6,450 bases of DNA, taken from contig CAZFWV010000381.1 of NCBI GenBank assembly GCA_964522605.1, forward strand, positions 1 through 6,450. Reading direction: 5' to 3'. The notes under the pieces are model-generated. The model ran no database searches, had not been told where the DNA came from, and saw only the letters and a list, made by a program, of their open reading frames with translations. Numbering within the stretch: the first letter of the stretch is position 1; every line of letters begins with the position of its first letter. This stretch comes from CAVZLD01 sp964522605. GTDB lineage: Bacteria > Planctomycetota > Planctomycetia > Pirellulales > Pirellulaceae. The position numbers were made by a program, and so were the translations under genes. Below are positions 1 to 6,416 of the stretch, one piece after another.

Positions 1-1444
1 TGACAATCCCATCATTGCGGCCGCAGACCAACCAGCGCTCATCGGGAGAGAAGCGAACGTTCTTTACGAGTTGCTCTAGATGAGGAAAGGTTACAGAACC
101 GGCAATTCGATCCTGTTCCACGTCGATGATGACGACCTCTTGATTGCAGCAGACGGCGAAGTATCGGGCGGAAGGCGAGAAGTCGGATACCGAAGAAAAG
201 ATTTTGCCGACAACAAAAGAACTCGGCTTGCGTTTTCCTCGCAAATCCCGAATTTCAACTCGCCCCGACTCAGCGCTGCTGGTCGGTGGCCAATGTCCGG
301 CCGTCATGGCGACGAGACCATGGCCGTAGGCGGCAGTGAGTTGAAAGACGTTGTCGTTCTGGCGATCCATCTGGAAAAAGGGAACTCGCTCACCAGTCTG
401 TCGATTCCAGGCGTAACAGGTGCCGCTGTAATCGCTGGTGACGGCCGTATCTCCATCGACGAAGCATGCTCCCTGAACGAAGGATCGCATGGCGCTGGAA
501 CCCACGGCGAATGTCTTCATGCCCGTTGGGGGCCGGGACAGGTCTCTTGTGCTCCACACGCGAGCTTCGCCATCGGTTCCACACGTTGCCAGCCGCGTCC
601 CTTCAGCCGAAAACGAGATGCCTCGCAACTGTCCATAATGGACGCGCCTCTGCAGCACACTCGTCAGCTGTTCACGATCCTGGCTCAGTTCCAGCAAGTA
701 GAGACCTCCGACCGAATCTCCGGCGGCGAGCCTGCTGCCGTCTGGCGAAAACGCGAGCGACGTTAGATCAAAATGATCCAGGGCTGTAACCGCGATGCGG
801 GTCCAGGAACGCGTCTCCCATAGTTCGATGCGTGATACGGCTCGCGCTGCTTCACGTCCGCGCACGCCCAGTGCCAGGAATTGCTTCTCCTTGTCCATGG
901 CCAGCGCCGTGATGCCGTCGCCGTCCACCTGACCGGTGACGGCCAACTCCCATGTTTCGGGAGATCGAATTTGAAATGTGGAATCGTCGACCTGGGCCAA
1001 AATGACTTCGTCTTGAGGTCCGAATGCGGTGCGGATCCCAATCCAGGAGGAATCGCGGATTGGATGCTCCCACTTTTGGTTAGTGCGATTCCAGATTCGT
1101 GCGGACCCGGAGTGCCCATCACCAAAACCGATGAGGATGCGTGATCCATCCCGGCTGAGATCGAGTGCTCGACAGTCATGGCTGCCCGGACCGTCGAGTT
1201 GAGCGTTCTCCAATAGTCGGCCCGTCCGCCAATCCCAAACCAGGAGGTGGCCGTTAAGGTCGGCGGAGATGAGCACGTTTCCACCGTCCGCGACGAGCAG
1301 CTTCCTGACCTGCGCAGATTTTCCGGAAAGTACCTGCAGAGGTGAGGATTGTGTGGCGAGTCCGATCTGCCAGGTCGAGATTCGATAATCATAATTCGCG
1401 ACAGCGATCTGGTCGTGCGTGTCGAGAAATGTCACGTCGTAGCA
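1..1444 (-). other. WD40 beta-propeller region of the kinase (at least 10 blades, incomplete)
   Basis: Residues 527-1007 of the kinase are made of degenerate WD40 repeats. The clearest blades carry the F-S-x-D/E-G-x-x-L-A pattern and end in a W-D/N/S-like pair: about 571-598 (ending LLVWD), 617-645 (ARIWN), 704-736 (IELWE), 753-778 (LAFSPDGSRLAAG), 799-825 (FSAEGTRLATCGTDG, RVWS), 849-873 (CYAWN), 944-968 (FSPSARYFAV) and 986 onward (FSPDERWLV). Weaker blades fit at about 527-552, 661-690 and 892-925. The last visible blade is cut by the window edge, so the full protein has more. Because this part follows the single membrane helix while the kinase domain precedes it, I infer that it lies on the far side of the membrane from the kinase and serves in ligand or protein binding. 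Blade limits are estimates by eye. Confidence 0.82.
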
Positions 1445-3022
1445 CGGCAGTTCGAAGTCAATCGTCTGCTCGAGCGCCGGATCCTCGAGAAACTGCCAGA
1501 GGTGATACCATTCAAACCCGCGGTGATCGTGTCCACTAGTTACCGATTCGGGATGCCATTTCAACAACAACTGCTGCAGATCGGCCATCCGGGACTCGTC
1601 CGCCGCCAGTTTCGCCAGCCGAATATCTCGCGCGTAAAGTCCCAACTCCTGCCGACGGGCTTGTTGCTGTTGAGTGCGAGAATATCGAATCGCTTTCCAA
1701 GCAACAAAAGAACTGGCGAGAGTGAGCAGGACGAGCAGACAGACGATGGAGGAGATCAACCCGGTGACTAATGGGTTCCGCTTGGCAAATCGTCGGGTTC
1801 GATCCCAATTGGATGACGGTCGAGCTTGAATGGGACGGTTGTCCAGGAATCGCTGCAGATCATCCGCCAGCGAGCCGGCGGTCGGATATCGTTCTGCGAC
1901 GTCCTTCTGCATGGCTTTTTGGATGATCGTCTGCAGGTCCTGCGGAAGGTCCGCGCGGATTCTCCGCGGAGCAACCGGTTCCGTATGAATGATCGCCTGA
2001 ATGACTTCCTGCCGCGTTTCACCGGAAAAAGCGGGCGTACCGGTGGCCAATTCATAGAGCGTCGCTCCCAACGAATAGACATCTGTCCGTTGGTCGACCA
2101 CCGTTGCCTTTTCCAGTTGTTCGGGGCTGATGTACTTCAATGTCCCCAGCAGGTCACCGGTCACTGTCAGATCATCGGCCGACTGAATACGCGCTAGTCC
2201 AAAGTCGGTTACATGGAGGTTGCCGTCCCGATCCAGCAACAGATTCGCCGGCTTGATGTCTCGATGAATGACTCCTTCCCGGTGGGCGTGGTCGAGTGCC
2301 ATCGCCGCCTGAATTCCGATCTGAGCCACTCGGCGATAGAACGCCAACCGAGATGAAGGTTTGTTCGTTTCCAACGCGGCGATCGGAGACGTGTCGGCTT
2401 GGGAACAGGGATCCACGGCCGGACTCTTGAGCGGCATCGACTTCGTGCTGGGATCACGATCGTGAATCATTCTCGCCAGGCTGGCACCCTCAACAAACTC
2501 CATCGCATAGAAGTGCACGCCTCGTTCGCAACCAACCGAGTACACACTGACGATATTCGGATGCTTTAACATCGCCGCCGCGCGGGCCTCGTTGCGAAAC
2601 CGCTTCAACTGTGCACTATCCAACAGGGAAGCAAACGGCAGGATCTTCAGCGCCACACGCCGTTCGAGCGACAGTTGATGGGCCTCGAAGACAATTCCCA
2701 TGCCCCCGCGACCGATTTCCCGGACGAGTTGGAAATCGCCCAGTTGATTCGGCAGGGATGTCGAGGCGCGAGCGCTGTCCGACTCGATCTTTCCGTCGGT
2801 TAACTTAGGGGCCGTTTCGCGCAGGAATTCGAGCCCAACCAAACACCGCTCCAAATCCGCCTGAATGCCCGGGTACTTCGCAAGAAATGAGCGATGGTCG
2901 ATCGGTTGTCCCGCTTCCAGTTGCTCAAGGTAGTCCTCCATGGCGCGGACAAGACGTGGGTCTACCGGTGCGTGATCATCTTCGGGCTGAAGACCGGAGG
3001 TGGAAAACTGAGGAGTGGTCAC
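1..3022 (-). CDS. Transmembrane Ser/Thr protein kinase with C-terminal WD40 propeller (3' end beyond window)
   Basis: This gene encodes a PknB-type (Hanks) kinase that phosphorylates Ser/Thr on partner proteins. The frame is open for 1007 codons from 3022 to the left edge, so the C-terminus is missing. Residues 20-70 form a helical N-terminal region (YLEQLEAGQPID, FLAKYPG) typical of planctomycete kinases. The kinase domain spans about 97-393: glycine loop GRGGMG at 104-109, ATP lysine K126 (VALK), helix C E145, catalytic loop HRDIKPAN at 253-260, DFG at 273-275, activation-loop T286/T288 and SPE at 299-301. All key residues are present, so activity is expected. A hydrophobic helix at about 419-441 crosses the membrane, followed by a Gln-rich stretch, the junction HRGFEWYHLW (500-509) and WD40 repeats. 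I chose GTG 3022 because it overlaps the sigma stop (GTGA), has a GGAG site 8 bases upstream, and keeps the whole N-terminal domain; ATG at 2941 would cut into that domain. The signal sensed and the substrates are unknown. Confidence 0.93.
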   Translation of the reverse strand, partial: MTTPQFSTSGLQPEDDHAPVDPRLVRAMEDYLEQLEAGQPIDHRSFLAKYPGIQADLERCLVGLEFLRETAPKLTDGKIESDSARASTSLPNQLGDFQLVREIGRGGMGIVFEAHQLSLERRVALKILPFASLLDSAQLKRFRNEARAAAMLKHPNIVSVYSVGCERGVHFYAMEFVEGASLARMIHDRDPSTKSMPLKSPAVDPCSQADTSPIAALETNKPSSRLAFYRRVAQIGIQAAMALDHAHREGVIHRDIKPANLLLDRDGNLHVTDFGLARIQSADDLTVTGDLLGTLKYISPEQLEKATVVDQRTDVYSLGATLYELATGTPAFSGETRQEVIQAIIHTEPVAPRRIRADLPQDLQTIIQKAMQKDVAERYPTAGSLADDLQRFLDNRPIQARPSSNWDRTRRFAKRNPLVTGLISSIVCLLVLLTLASSFVAWKAIRYSRTQQQQARRQELGLYARDIRLAKLAADESRMADLQQLLLKWHPESVTSGHDHRGFEWYHLWQFLEDPALEQTIDFELPCYDVTFLDTHDQIAVANYDYRISTWQIGLATQSSPLQVLSGKSAQVRKLLVADGGNVLISADLNGHLLVWDWRTGRLLENAQLDGPGSHDCRALDLSRDGSRILIGFGDGHSGSARIWNRTNQKWEHPIRDSSWIGIRTAFGPQDEVILAQVDDSTFQIRSPETWELAVTGQVDGDGITALAMDKEKQFLALGVRGREAARAVSRIELWETRSWTRIAVTALDHFDLTSLAFSPDGSRLAAGDSVGGLYLLELSQDREQLTSVLQRRVHYGQLRGISFSAEGTRLATCGTDGEARVWSTRDLSRPPTGMKTFAVGSSAMRSFVQGACFVDGDTAVTSDYSGTCYAWNRQTGERVPFFQMDRQNDNVFQLTAAYGHGLVAMTAGHWPPTSSAESGRVEIRDLRGKRKPSSFVVGKIFSSVSDFSPSARYFAVCCNQEVVIIDVEQDRIAGSVTFPHLEQLVKNVRFSPDERWLVCGRNDGIV

Positions 3023-3630
3023 CGGTGGGTCTCCAAAGCGAATCGCAATTTCACGATGGCACGTGCCCAAATGTTTTTGACACTATTCAGCGAACGGTTT
3101 AGTCGCTCCGCGATCATCGGAAAACTGAGGTCCTCCAGGTGCCGTAAGATCAGAACTTCCGCATAGTCAGCCGGTAGAGCACTCAAGGCATCGGCCAATT
3201 GCACTGCTTGCTCGCGTCGTGAAGCGATCTCGCTGGGTGTTGGCTCATTGGAGACCAGCCATTGATGGATCGCGAAGGACGACTGATCGACCGCCGCCTC
3301 AATCGATCGTTCGAGCGCCACATCGCGCTGTCGGGTGCCAAAATGCCGTGATGCTTCCGCCAGGCGGTTGGCCAGGATTCGACGCAACCAGCCCATCAAT
3401 TCGGCCTCGGTCTCGCCACGAAACTCGGAAAAGCCTCGCTTGGCCTTGAGGAATGTCTCCTGCACGACGTCAGACGGCGAGAGTTTTCCAACCAGCGGTT
3501 CTCGGATCTGAAGTCGCGCCAACAGAGACAGATAGTGCCGATACATTTCCAACAAAGTTCCTAACGCAGAATCTTCTCCTTGGCGGATGCGACGTATCAG
3601 AACATGAACATCGGTGTTCGTCGCATCCAT
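3019..3630 (-). CDS. ECF-type RNA polymerase sigma factor (planctomycete Sig-70 type)
   Basis: This 203-residue sigma-70 family protein directs RNA polymerase to a dedicated promoter set. It has only regions 2 and 4, as in ECF factors. Region 2 covers about residues 20-92, with the core-binding motif SPSDVVQETF at 51-60 and GWLRRILANRL at 80-90. Region 4 covers about 142-198, with ALPADYAEVLILRH followed by a helix-turn-helix (FPMIAERLNRSLNSVKNIWA). Length and layout match the planctomycete ECF family. I chose ATG 3630 because the family normally starts just before this I-R-R-I-R-Q-G-E-D helix and GAGG lies 9 bases upstream. An in-frame ATG at 3738 would add 36 residues rich in Pro, Gly and charged residues that do not look like part of the family. 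The stop overlaps the kinase start. No anti-sigma gene is seen, so control by the kinase is likely (inference). The acidic DAED-type motif of region 2.2 is replaced by SPSD. Confidence 0.92.
   Translation of the reverse strand: MDATNTDVHVLIRRIRQGEDSALGTLLEMYRHYLSLLARLQIREPLVGKLSPSDVVQETFLKAKRGFSEFRGETEAELMGWLRRILANRLAEASRHFGTRQRDVALERSIEAAVDQSSFAIHQWLVSNEPTPSEIASRREQAVQLADALSALPADYAEVLILRHLEDLSFPMIAERLNRSLNSVKNIWARAIVKLRFALETHR
3031..3034 (-). promoter_or_regulatory. Ribosome binding site of the kinase gene
   Basis: The minus strand reads GGAG, then 8 bases, then GTG at 3022. This is good Shine-Dalgarno spacing, it lies inside the sigma coding sequence, and it supports the GTG start over the downstream ATG at 2941. 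Confidence 0.65.
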
Positions 3631-3639
3631 CCGATCAAT

Positions 3640-3643
3640 CCTC
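3640..3643 (-). promoter_or_regulatory. Probable ribosome binding site of the sigma gene
   Basis: GAGG on the minus strand, 9 bases before ATG 3630, favours this start. The upstream ATG at 3738 also has a GGAG 11 bases before it, so the choice rests mainly on family alignment. Confidence 0.4.
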
Positions 3644-3802
3644 GAGCCTCGAATCCCCGACGCCTGGAAGTCGCCGGGGACCGGAAGGTCGCGGTCTTTT
3701 GGGCCTGGCACCTCTTGCTCGAAGCGGCAGGACCCCATTCCAGAACGTGCTCCAAGAAGTCAGATGCGCGGTGGAGCCCAATCGCGCCGCGCGGCCCCCG
3801 AT

Positions 3803-3831
3803 TTTATTCGAACTGAGTCAGCCGATGTCCA
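3803..3831 (-). promoter_or_regulatory. Possible sigma-70-like promoter for the sigma-kinase operon
   Basis: The minus strand has TGGACA (3831-3826, five of six matches to TTGACA), a 17-base spacer, and AATAAA (3808-3803, four of six matches to TATAAT) within an A/T-rich patch in otherwise GC-rich sequence. It would leave a leader of about 165 bases before ATG 3630. Such matches occur by chance and planctomycete promoters are poorly defined, so this is a weak call. Confidence 0.25.
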
Positions 3832-3945
3832 CGACTCCCCCGCCCCCGGCTTGATCCGTGGCCTTCACGGGGGAATTTCGCATTCACGTCAGGGATGTCT
3901 TGCAGTTTGGAAGTGTTGGGTCTGCAGGCGTCTACGACCAGGATT

Positions 3946-3994
3946 CACTCTCCCTCTGGGAGAGTCGGGCCGCAGGCCCGGAGAGGGCGGAGTG
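3946..3994. repeat. REP-like nested inverted repeat, element A
   Basis: The outer arms CACTC (3946-3950) and GAGTG (3990-3994) enclose CCCTCT (3952-3957) paired with AGAGGG (3982-3987), and a perfect hairpin CGGGCC-GCA-GGCCCG (3966-3980). A competing hairpin CTCTCCC-TCT-GGGAGAG (3948-3964) can form instead. The CCCTCT/GGGAGAG-rich make-up resembles the short palindromic intergenic repeats that are dispersed in many high-GC genomes. Copy number elsewhere cannot be seen from here. Confidence 0.55.
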
Positions 3995-4013
3995 CGCAAC
4001 GCATGCCGCCCTG

Positions 4014-4035
4014 GCCTGTTGAAAATCTGACAGGC
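4014..4035. repeat. Small inverted repeat between the two REP-like elements
   Basis: GCCTGT (4014-4019) and ACAGGC (4030-4035) are perfect 6-base arms around a 10-base A/T-rich loop. The stem is short, and neither strand has a T-run directly after it. It may be part of a composite repeat together with the flanking elements. Confidence 0.35.
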
Positions 4036-4063
4036 TCGTTGGTAGCAGACCCGATGCACTCTG

Positions 4064-4110
4064 GCTCCCCTCGCCCCGTTTCGGGGAGAGGGGTCGGGGG
4101 AGAAGGGAGC
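4064..4110. repeat. REP-like nested inverted repeat, element B
   Basis: A 12-base stem with a single mismatch, CCCCTCGCCCCG (4067-4078) against CGGGGAGAGGGG (4082-4093), closes on a TTT loop. Alternative outer arms GCTCCC (4064-4069) and GGGAGC (4105-4110) enclose it and share four bases with the inner stem, so the two pairings compete as in element A. The overall design (C/T-rich arm, tight loop, GGAGAGGG arm) is the same as in element A, about 70 bases away, suggesting a paired, BIME-like arrangement. Confidence 0.55.
4083..4107 (+). other. Predicted G-quadruplex motif
   Basis: The plus strand has four G-runs of 4, 4, 5 and 3 bases (4083-4086, 4090-4093, 4096-4100, 4105-4107) separated by loops of 3, 2 and 4 bases, which satisfies the usual G3+N1-7 rule. 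It overlaps the right arm of repeat element B, so hairpin and quadruplex would compete. Any transcript of the genes here would carry the C-rich complement, so a quadruplex would form on the DNA rather than on the mRNA. Confidence 0.5.
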
Positions 4111-4223
4111 GAGGATTTCGGTTTGTTCATTGCCTGCCAACCAACCACTTGAAACCTGCGCAACCTGCACGCGGGAGGGTGAAGTCATTTCTTTCGAGCC
4201 AACACTTAAAGTCCACACGACCT

Positions 4224-6371
4224 TCAGGGTGCGATCGGTTCAATCTTACAGGCCATGTCACGCTGAAATGTTGGGCACGTAAGCTGGAGTGGTCTCTCGG
4301 TGACCGACATCCGTTCTGCACGTACGATCCGGCCCGTTCGTGTATCCCCCCATTGGACATCGTAAGACCCGGGCTGTAAGCCCTCGAGCTGCAGCCGGAT
4401 ACCCGATCGCTGGGGCACTTCGGTTTTGTGGATCACGATGTTTTCAAACGACGCACGAGGATCGAACAACCACAGATACGCGCGATTCTCACTGGCCAGT
4501 CCGAGCACACGAACGTGTTCATCCGGCGTCGTCACGGAGGCTCGCTGGAGATTGGCAGTCGTCCAGGGAATACCCGCCAAAAAGTCCGCCAGCGGTCGGT
4601 AATGAGGGTAATGATCGCGTTGGTCGAGCCGTTCCCACCACCAGAACATGGCCGTGCCCGAAGTACCAGAAAGAGCCGACGCCCAGATCGCGTTATGAAA
4701 ATCGACGACTGCGGCCGACTCCTGCATCTCGCGTGTCGGTTGCCATTGCTTGTTCGCCAGACCGAACTCCCCGATTAGGGCCGGTTTCCTCGCGGCATGA
4801 CGACGCAATTCGTCAGCATTTCCCAATGCGGCTTCGACCTCATCGACGTACTTTCGGTCGGGCGCCGGACGCAAATAGAAGTGTGTATCCGCGAAATCCA
4901 GTTGGGCGTGCTGCCAGTCGCGCGGTGAAGGATGCCACGTACTGGTCGACCTCAGATGGTGGTAAACGTCGATCTCGTCTAGATACTCCCCCAAGTCGTG
5001 GTAAAAGCGATCCGTTGGTAAGCCGGGATCCTGCTCGTTGAAATACTCCCAAGTCATCACCTGCGTCGAATAGCCCCAGCGGGCGACGACATAGCGCAGC
5101 AGCTTCTTGGCATCGTCGATGGCTTGTTGGTATTCAGGACTCTGGTCATCTTTCAGCGCGCCCATGTAAAGATCTCGAGTGATCAGACAGAGCTGCAGGT
5201 AGATGCGATGCTTTTCCGCGGCAGCGATGACTTGATCGAGCAGATCGCAGTCGATCGGGTTGTAGAATCCTCGCGGACTGCGATTCAGTTTCGCCTCCCA
5301 AAGGAGTTCCGGGCCGCCAGCAATCTCCCGCAACGACACTCCATCGATCCAGGCGGTCCCAGCAGTCTCCAGTCGCAGCACCGTGCGTCCCAGCCAATAC
5401 TCGTCGTCGGCCGTTTCAAACTCGAGCCGGAATTCTCGCCAATCGTCCGGTGCGCTGCCGGACGCATCCAGTCGGATCGAATGCGAGCCCGACGAGATTC
5501 TCAGTCGGGCATCACCATCGAGCCGGGCGCGGCCCGTCAGTACGTAGCGAGTGTCCGGGCGCAACGCAACCGCGTGGGAAGGATCCACGGTCACCTCGGC
5601 TTTCGAGTCGCTCGACAACCGCAGGCATTTGCCTCCCGAGGCATCCTGTCCAGGCAAATCGGCCAGCGGCGGCTGCCACGACCACGATCGTCCCCATGCG
5701 CTCTTGCGCGCCTCGATCGCCATCGCCCAGTCCTGACAGCAAGTCCAGATTCTGAGAAAGTTCGCGCCGTTGCGCGACAACTTCTCAAAGATGTCAGGCA
5801 TCACGGAAGGATTGACGTATTGGCCCTCGCCAATGAAAGCCAGATTCTGTCCGATCGGGAAGAATGGCTGGCCGTTGGTGAATTCGAAATAGCGGGGGTC
5901 CTTCTCACTGACTCGGATGTATCCCCGATCGTCTGAATTGAGGCTGATGAAATCAACACGGTTTGATTCGACGACTCCTTGCGCGTCGCGCAGTCGCGCG
6001 ATGGCCCGATATCGGCCGGCTTCCGACGGAGCGAAGCGGACCTTCCAGACGGGCGAGTTCGCCGGGTACATCCACATTGCTGAACGGCCATTTCGCGAGA
6101 TCTTGCGCCGCTCATATTCCTGAATGTAGAAGGCAGGCACGCGCAGCGTTCGACCGCTGGGGGACTGAAGCTCAAGCTGCAGGTCAATTTCACTCGGATC
6201 GAACGGATTTGTGTACTGCCGCGGCACTTCGATGGAGAATTCCGCCTTGCCGTATTTCGCGATCTCCGCAGTTAATGGCTGCAGTCGAAGCGAATCCGCA
6301 GCAAGGCTCCTGCTGGCCAGGAGCAGAAAGACACAGCCGATGATTCCTGCGAAGTGAGGTTTAGAGCGCAT
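4224..6371 (-). CDS. Secreted DUF5060-type glycoside hydrolase (clan GH-A, GH5-like) with internal carbohydrate-binding-like insert
   Basis: This 715-residue exported enzyme is predicted to cleave beta-glycosidic bonds in a polysaccharide; the substrate is not determined. Residues 1-25 are a signal peptide (basic start, hydrophobic 8-19, cleavage near SLAA). About 27-145 form an Ig-like DUF5060 domain. The barrel begins at about 150 (YIRVSEKDPRYFEFTNGQPF, FLRIWTCCQDWAMAIE to 220). It is interrupted at about 235-352 by a beta-rich segment resembling CBM4/9-type modules (LRPDTRYVLTGRARL, WIDGVSLREI). It resumes at about 367 (CDLLDQVIAAAEKHRIYLQL). The likely acid/base is E446 (YFNEQD) and the likely nucleophile is E535 (ALIGEFG), with H497 (DTHFY) and the W577-E580 cluster lining the cleft. 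A C-terminal beta-sandwich spans about 612-700. ATG 6371 is the only start that keeps the signal peptide, although no clear ribosome site precedes it. The gene reads the same way as the sigma and kinase genes but lies 593 bases upstream, so it is probably a separate unit. Confidence 0.88.
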   Translation of the reverse strand: MRSKPHFAGIIGCVFLLLASRSLAADSLRLQPLTAEIAKYGKAEFSIEVPRQYTNPFDPSEIDLQLELQSPSGRTLRVPAFYIQEYERRKISRNGRSAMWMYPANSPVWKVRFAPSEAGRYRAIARLRDAQGVVESNRVDFISLNSDDRGYIRVSEKDPRYFEFTNGQPFFPIGQNLAFIGEGQYVNPSVMPDIFEKLSRNGANFLRIWTCCQDWAMAIEARKSAWGRSWSWQPPLADLPGQDASGGKCLRLSSDSKAEVTVDPSHAVALRPDTRYVLTGRARLDGDARLRISSGSHSIRLDASGSAPDDWREFRLEFETADDEYWLGRTVLRLETAGTAWIDGVSLREIAGGPELLWEAKLNRSPRGFYNPIDCDLLDQVIAAAEKHRIYLQLCLITRDLYMGALKDDQSPEYQQAIDDAKKLLRYVVARWGYSTQVMTWEYFNEQDPGLPTDRFYHDLGEYLDEIDVYHHLRSTSTWHPSPRDWQHAQLDFADTHFYLRPAPDRKYVDEVEAALGNADELRRHAARKPALIGEFGLANKQWQPTREMQESAAVVDFHNAIWASALSGTSGTAMFWWWERLDQRDHYPHYRPLADFLAGIPWTTANLQRASVTTPDEHVRVLGLASENRAYLWLFDPRASFENIVIHKTEVPQRSGIRLQLEGLQPGSYDVQWGDTRTGRIVRAERMSVTERPLQLTCPTFQRDMACKIEPIAP

Positions 6372-6416
6372 TTCAAAACGTACTCACTTGGAAGTGTGGC
6401 TGGTGGCAGAGCGCAG

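Larger units (their letters stand above)
3631..4223. other. Non-coding spacer between hydrolase and sigma genes
   Basis: No convincing gene is present in these 593 bases. Short open frames exist on both strands, but they run through the palindromic repeats and their translations are Arg/Pro/Gly-rich without any recognisable domain. The stretch holds two nested GC-rich hairpin elements, a smaller inverted repeat between them, a G-quadruplex motif and a possible promoter near 3803-3831. The part from 4111 to 4223 next to the hydrolase stop shows no hairpin followed by a T-run, so no classical intrinsic terminator was found. Its length and structure make cotranscription of the hydrolase with the sigma gene unlikely but not excluded. 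Confidence 0.6.

Noticed and set aside
80..766. A 228-codon open frame on the plus strand
   Set aside because: It lies entirely opposite the kinase WD40 coding frame, which is open and recognisable. Its translation has no domain, so it is an antisense shadow.
763..1392. A 209-codon minus-strand frame
   Set aside because: It is out of frame with the kinase, which is continuous through here with WD40 motifs. It does not indicate a frameshift.
4067..4093. Element B hairpin as an intrinsic terminator of the hydrolase
   Set aside because: The stem is strong, but no T-run follows on the minus strand. I kept it as a repeat only.
3889..4218. Short overlapping open frames in the spacer (both strands)
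   Set aside because: They read through the palindromic repeats, have low-complexity Arg/Pro/Gly composition and no convincing ribosome sites.
4340..5041. A 233-codon plus-strand open frame opposite the hydrolase
   Set aside because: Its translation is Arg/Pro/Ser-rich, it has no domain, and it is antisense to the catalytic half of the hydrolase.
5124..5936. A 270-codon plus-strand open frame opposite the hydrolase
   Set aside because: It is fully antisense to conserved barrel and insert sequence, with no recognisable domain. High GC content favours such shadows.
6333..6344. Lipobox (I-I-G-C at residues 10-13) in the hydrolase signal peptide
   Set aside because: The cysteine comes too early, inside the hydrophobic stretch. 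A standard signal peptidase I site near residues 24-25 fits better.
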